Assembly (NCBI RefSeq): GCF_029873635.1
Contig: NC_080422.1
Location: 18,842,049-18,906,048 of the forward strand
Length of the DNA: 64,000 nt
Reading direction: 5' to 3'
Source of the DNA: Malania oleifera
Taxonomy: Eukaryota > Streptophyta > Magnoliopsida > Santalales > Ximeniaceae
In this document: one piece after another, positions 59,756 to 64,000 of the stretch
Numbering within the stretch: the first letter of the stretch is position 1
Layout: every line of letters starts with the position of its first letter
The notes under the pieces: model-generated
Databases searched by the model: none
What the model was told of the DNA's origin: nothing
Seen by the model: only the letters and a program-made list of their open reading frames with translations
Position numbers and translations under genes: made by a program

Positions 59756-61896
59756 TGTAGAAACCCCGAAGAATTATAGTAATTTAATAATAAGGGAAAG
59801 GAGAGGGAAAGGAAATTGTAATTGGAACTCAATAGGGGTCTCGTCGACGAATGCAACACGTTCGTCAACAAACACGCTTGATGGGATTGTCAATAAGGAC
59901 ACACGTCTTATTGACGAGTAGTTACCGAGGGTCTATTTTTAGCTCTGAATTTCGTCGACGAGGAATAAGCGTTCCTTGAGAAACTCCCTTCATGTCCTTG
60001 TCGACGAAGTGACGTGGCTCATCGATGAGGGCAGGTGTATAAACAGCTCTAAACATGGATTTTAGCGTAGATTTTTCAAACAAATAGTGATTCTCTCTCC
60101 TGTTCATCCCCTCTTCCTTCTCTCTAAGATTTTGGGTCAATTCTTCGCCGAATCGACGATCCGAAGCTGCCACGCTACTCTTGGGGAAGTTCTCTTCAAG
60201 TCTGTTGGAGTATATCATTGGTGGGGCTAACTTGGAATCCATCCCAAGTTTAGGGTAAGGCTTTATGTTGAGTATTAGGCTTTTCTACAGTTGTAGAAAA
60301 TGTAGCATTTGAAGAAATACCGAAGTTTTGTTTAGGGTGATGTTGTTTTTAGGGTGTTGAATGGAAAACCGTGCAGGTGCAGGACTAGTCATTTTAGGGA
60401 TTTTCCAGTAGTCAGGTAAGGGGATAAACTAAGTCAAGTTTCTTATGAAAATGTGTTTATTATTTTATAGCATTTAATTTCAGGTAAATATGTATATTGT
60501 AAAATTATGTTGAAAAATATGTTGTTGATCAGAAATATGGTTTTCATGTATTATATCAAGAAATATGATTTTAGAACAAGTTTTATGATATGAGTATTAC
60601 TCCTTTTGTGTGGCATGAGTAACATTTATCATGGAAATCATAATGATGAAATATTATGTTTTCAATATAAGCATGTTGTTACTGCTTTCAGGAAAATATT
60701 AAAATGATATAGGGATTTTTCAAACTAAGGAATTTTATATGATATGTCAGCATAAGGGCCAAGGATTTTATATGATATGCCAGTGTAAGGGCCGAATTTT
60801 ATATGAAATACCGGAGTAAGGGCCGAAGGTTTCTATGACATGTTATACCGGTGTAAGGGCCGTGATTTACAAGATACAAAATGCCGGCGTAAGGGCCATG
60901 AATTTTATATGATAAGTTATGCAAAGTTTTATGAAGATATTAATATGACAGATATTATTATGAAATAGTCATGTATCATTGTTTGGAAATATATTATATG
61001 TTATCAGAACGTGGTTGACATGGTTAAACTTTCACGAAGCATGGTACTGTAGTTATATGATCATGATCATGTATATGTTAGTGTTACCGCTTGTTGTAAG
61101 GGGCAGTGGGAGATCAGCAATCGATGTGGTTTATTGTAGCGTAGGTGTCTCTCTAGTGTCCGGACCAGGAGGGGCAGACCCATCATACTTACAAACTTAT
61201 GTTGATCTAGCGTGCTTGGCCAGCCATTGTTAGGTCCCATCTTCGGGCTGCACAACCTAGTCATATGGAGGTAAGACATGACACCAGCCAGCTATCCATC
61301 CAGGGTGTTTTCCATGTATAGTTATATGAGATGATTTATATGTATAGAAATTCAGTATGTTATACCATGTTATGATAAAATATGTTTTTCTCAGATATAT
61401 TACAGATAGTTTTATCGAGTATGATTTATGTACTGTTATATGTATAACAAGAAATTACTCATGTTGCCATACACTGATATTAACTTATTTTCCCTTACTG
61501 AGAGGTGTCTCACCCTAACTATATAAACATTTCAGGAGCCCCAAATAGAAGATCGGATAAAGCTCTGCAGCGTTAGAGGTCGATTGTTCTACCTTGACAG
61601 AAGGGTAAGTCATTTTGCTAGGCTATGATGGATTTTTGGGTTGGGATCCTAGGGCAATTTTTGGTTATTTTGGGATATGTGTATGTATGTAATAGTTGTA
61701 GTAAAACACTGGTAATGTGTTGGATGGATAATTTGATATGTATATGATTTTACGTTTCCTGCTGCTTAGGCATCCATGTTGTATTTTGAGTATATCTCTG
61801 GTACTCATGGGTCTAGGTTAATTATGATTTTTTAGGATTATTATATCGGATATTATTATGGAAAAAAATTATGGTAAATTAAGCAGGGTCGTTACA
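59756..61896 (+). mobile_element. 3' LTR of chromovirus (2141 bp)
   Basis: TGTAGAAACCCCGAAG to GGTCGTTACA; intact in structure, with GTCGAC palindromes (59841-60030), a TATA box (gtataaacag, about 60037), a CT-rich leader and the ccggYgtaagggcc minisatellite (60740-60905). It differs from the 5' LTR by many transitions, indicating an old insertion. Confidence 0.92.
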
Positions 61897-61901
61897 AGGT
61901 C

Positions 61902-64000
61902 CCATAACTTGTACCCTTTTACACCTTTTGGATATCTCAAAAAGATGCAATGGCGAGAGTTTGGGTCAATTTTAGACCTCTCCTCACTAGATACGTGAAC
62001 ATAAGCTGGACACCCGAATACCTTCAATTCGGAGTAGTCTACTGCATTTCCTATCCAAACCTCTTCTGCTGCTCTACTCTCTAGTGACGCCCTTGGTGAC
62101 TGGTTTATCAGGAAAAAAAGTCATACTTATTACCTCAGCCCAGAAGTTATTCCGTAGTGCTGTATTTAATCTAAGTTATTACCTCGGCCCAGAAGTTATT
62201 CCATAGTGCTGTATTTAATCTAAGACACCAAGCCATTTCAGAAAGAGTTCAGTTCATCCGTTCTTCCACACCATTTTGCTGAGGTGTCTGGCGAACAATA
62301 AAGTGTCTCTTGATGCTCTGCTCCACACAAAACTCCATAAACTGAGAATCAACTTACTCAGTTCCATTATCCGACCTTAAGTATTTGATTCTCCTCTCTA
62401 TCATGTTTTCCACTTCAGCCTTCCAAATCTTAAACTTGGCAAACGTATCTGATTTGTGACGCATGAAGTAAACTCAAACCTTCTGTGAGTAATCATCAAT
62501 GAAACTCACATAATACAAATGTTCACCCTTTGATGGAACTCCAACCGAGCCCCAAACATTTGAATGCACATAATCAATAATACCTCTTGTTTTGTGCATA
62601 GCTGATATGAACCTTACCCTATTCTATTTTCCAAAAACACAAATCCTACAAAATTCCAGCTGACATGATTTCAAGCCTTTCAATAATTTCATCTTGTTTA
62701 ATTCTTTCATGTCATTTTCCCCCATATGCCCAAAGAGCATATGCCACAAGACGATCTCATTTGATTCAGCATCTATGGTTGTACCTCCACCTACAACGGT
62801 AGTTCCCTACAATGTGTAGATATTCCCATTTAGTTTCTATCTTTTCATTACAATCAGATTACCTTTCCATACAGTCAGAACTACACCTTTGGACTTATAA
62901 TTAAAGCCATTACAATCCAAAGTACCGAGTGATAACAAACTCTTTCTCAACTCTGGTATATGTCTTACATTATACAACGTTCTTACAGCACCATCAAACA
63001 TTTTTATCTTTATATTTCCTATGCCAATGATCTTGCAAGAAGCATCATTACCCTTAAGAACCGATCCAGAATTCACTAACCTGTAAGTGCTGAACCACTC
63101 CTTGTTTGGAGTCATATGATAAGAACATGCCAAGTCCCGTATCCAAGAGTCTGTTAGATTATCTGACCCCGCTGAAACTGATAGAACATCACCATCACTA
63201 CACACTAAACCTCCTTCTTGAACAACATTCACAGATTTTGAAGTACCCTCATGTTTCTTAGAATTTCCCTTTTTTCAATCCGAGCACTCCGATTTCACAT
63301 TCCCTTTTTTACGACATTTGTAACACCGGATTCTCTCTTCTTCTTAGATTGATTTCGAGACTTTTGACTTGATCCATGTTTGGATTTTCCTTTGCCTCGC
63401 TCCTTATTACCCTTTACCACAAGTCCTTCTCCTTCATCACATATTTTCTATCCTTGATGAAAATTTAGCAAAGCACTTGTTACCTCTTCTAGATCAAGAG
63501 TTTCTTTTCCCCATGTAAGAGTGGTCACAAGATTTTCATAGGTATGAGTCAAGGGCAAAGAGTTTTACAACATCAAAGCTTTGTCATCCTCATCAAACTT
63601 AACATCAACTCTTATCAAATCACTAATAATTTGATTGAAAGCATAAGATGTTGATTTAAGTTTGATCCTTCAACCATCTTAAGTCAATACAAACGTTGCT
63701 TAAGAAAAAATTTATTATCGAGAGATTTGGACATGTACCAACTCTCTAACTTTCACCATATAGCACCTAGAGAATCCTCCTCCATCACTCGATAGAGTAC
63801 TTTATTGGCCAAACACAAGTGTATTGTAGAAGCGGCCTTTGCTTGCAAATCTCTCCATGTTGCCTCATTCATTCCATCCGGTTGAACACCAAGTAATGCC
63901 TTTCCCATTCCTTGTTGTACAAGAATGTCTTTCACTCTCCTCTGCTATAAACCAAAGTTCCCGGTTTCATCAAATTTGACAATGTCAAACCTTGCAGAAG
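61902..64000 (-). pseudogene. minus-strand copia gag-protease-integrase (cut by right edge)
   Basis: Reads leftward from the gag N-terminus at the right edge: KDILVQQGMGKALLGVQP (63935 on), YWLKMVEGSNLNQH-like, then the knuckle CYKCRKKGNVKSEC near 63330, whose zinc-binding His has become Asn. The protease site IRDLACSYHMT (about 63140) shows D-L-A instead of D-S-G. The block FSTYRLVNSGSVLKGNDASC continues to 62837. GAG-pre-integrase and integrase follow with many stops, and the sequence reaches RYPKGVKGYKLWD at 61902, where the chromovirus interrupts it. A 49-bp tandem duplication (62127-62224) shifts the integrase frame. Confidence 0.85.
62127..62224. repeat. 49-bp tandem duplication inside copia integrase
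   Basis: Two copies (62127-62175, 62176-62224) of ttattacctcRgcccagaag and the following 29 bases, differing at two positions (A/G and G/A). The length is not a multiple of three. Confidence 0.9.

Larger units (their letters stand above)
47442..61896 (+). mobile_element. Ty3-gypsy chromovirus (Tekay/Del-like), near full length, dead
   Basis: Complete layout: 5' LTR, primer site, gag, protease, RT, RNase H, integrase, chromodomain, polypurine tract, 3' LTR. Flanks are gggtc (47437-47441) and aggtc (61897-61901), a 5-bp target duplication with one G-to-A change, inside a minus-strand copia integrase. Two solo LTRs are nested in it (48595-51706, 55251-57310). Without them it is about 9.3 kb. 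Clade assignment rests on the gag type (FSGGVDPRAVENWIQEIEK) and the C-terminal chromodomain. Confidence 0.92.

Overview
The window is plant nuclear DNA made almost entirely of nested, decayed transposable elements. The evidence is initiator-Met tRNA primer sites (TGGTATCAGAGC), Ty1-copia and chromovirus-type Ty3-gypsy polyproteins, a CACTA (En/Spm-like) transposon with TNP2- and TNPA-type genes, a Tat-type tail with an antisense extra ORF, and AT-rich non-coding sequence. It looks like heterochromatic or pericentromeric DNA of a flowering plant, probably a eudicot; I cannot name the species. I found no host gene, tRNA or rRNA gene, CRISPR array or bacterial-type operon. No reading frame of an autonomous element is intact.

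Layout. 1-2500: 5' end (leader, primer site, LTR) of a minus-strand gypsy element running off the left edge. 2501-14755: minus-strand CACTA transposon (left end not seen) with TNPA-like and TNP2-like pseudogenes, a 2.2-kb solo LTR inside TNP2, a likely 5' intron, and a subterminal array of 114-bp units ending in the TIR. 14756-15352: the 3' end of a copia element. 15589-47063: a composite unit present about 2.3 times in tandem. Each unit is an unclassified 4-kb AT-rich repeat (P), then a decayed copia element, then a CACTA-like terminal fragment, then a Tat-type tail with antisense ORF and LTR. Unit 1 also carries two solo LTRs only 31 bp apart that unit 2 lacks. 47066-47436 and 61902-64000: a minus-strand copia element split by a nearly full-length chromovirus (47442-61896). 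That chromovirus carries a 3.1-kb solo LTR in its 5' LTR and another solo LTR in its pol gene.

Order of events, read from the nesting: old copia, CACTA and Tat elements decayed; the composite unit was duplicated in tandem, since stops and frameshifts are shared between copies; then gypsy and other elements inserted and mostly recombined to solo LTRs. Target-site duplications are visible for most of these insertions.

I see no convincing new biological system. The best leads are the GTCGAC-palindrome clusters upstream of the TATA box in several unrelated LTR families, the post-decay tandem duplication, the antisense ORF with its own apparent promoter in the Tat tails, the 114-bp CACTA subterminal array, and a stretch of copy 2 that looks poorly polished.
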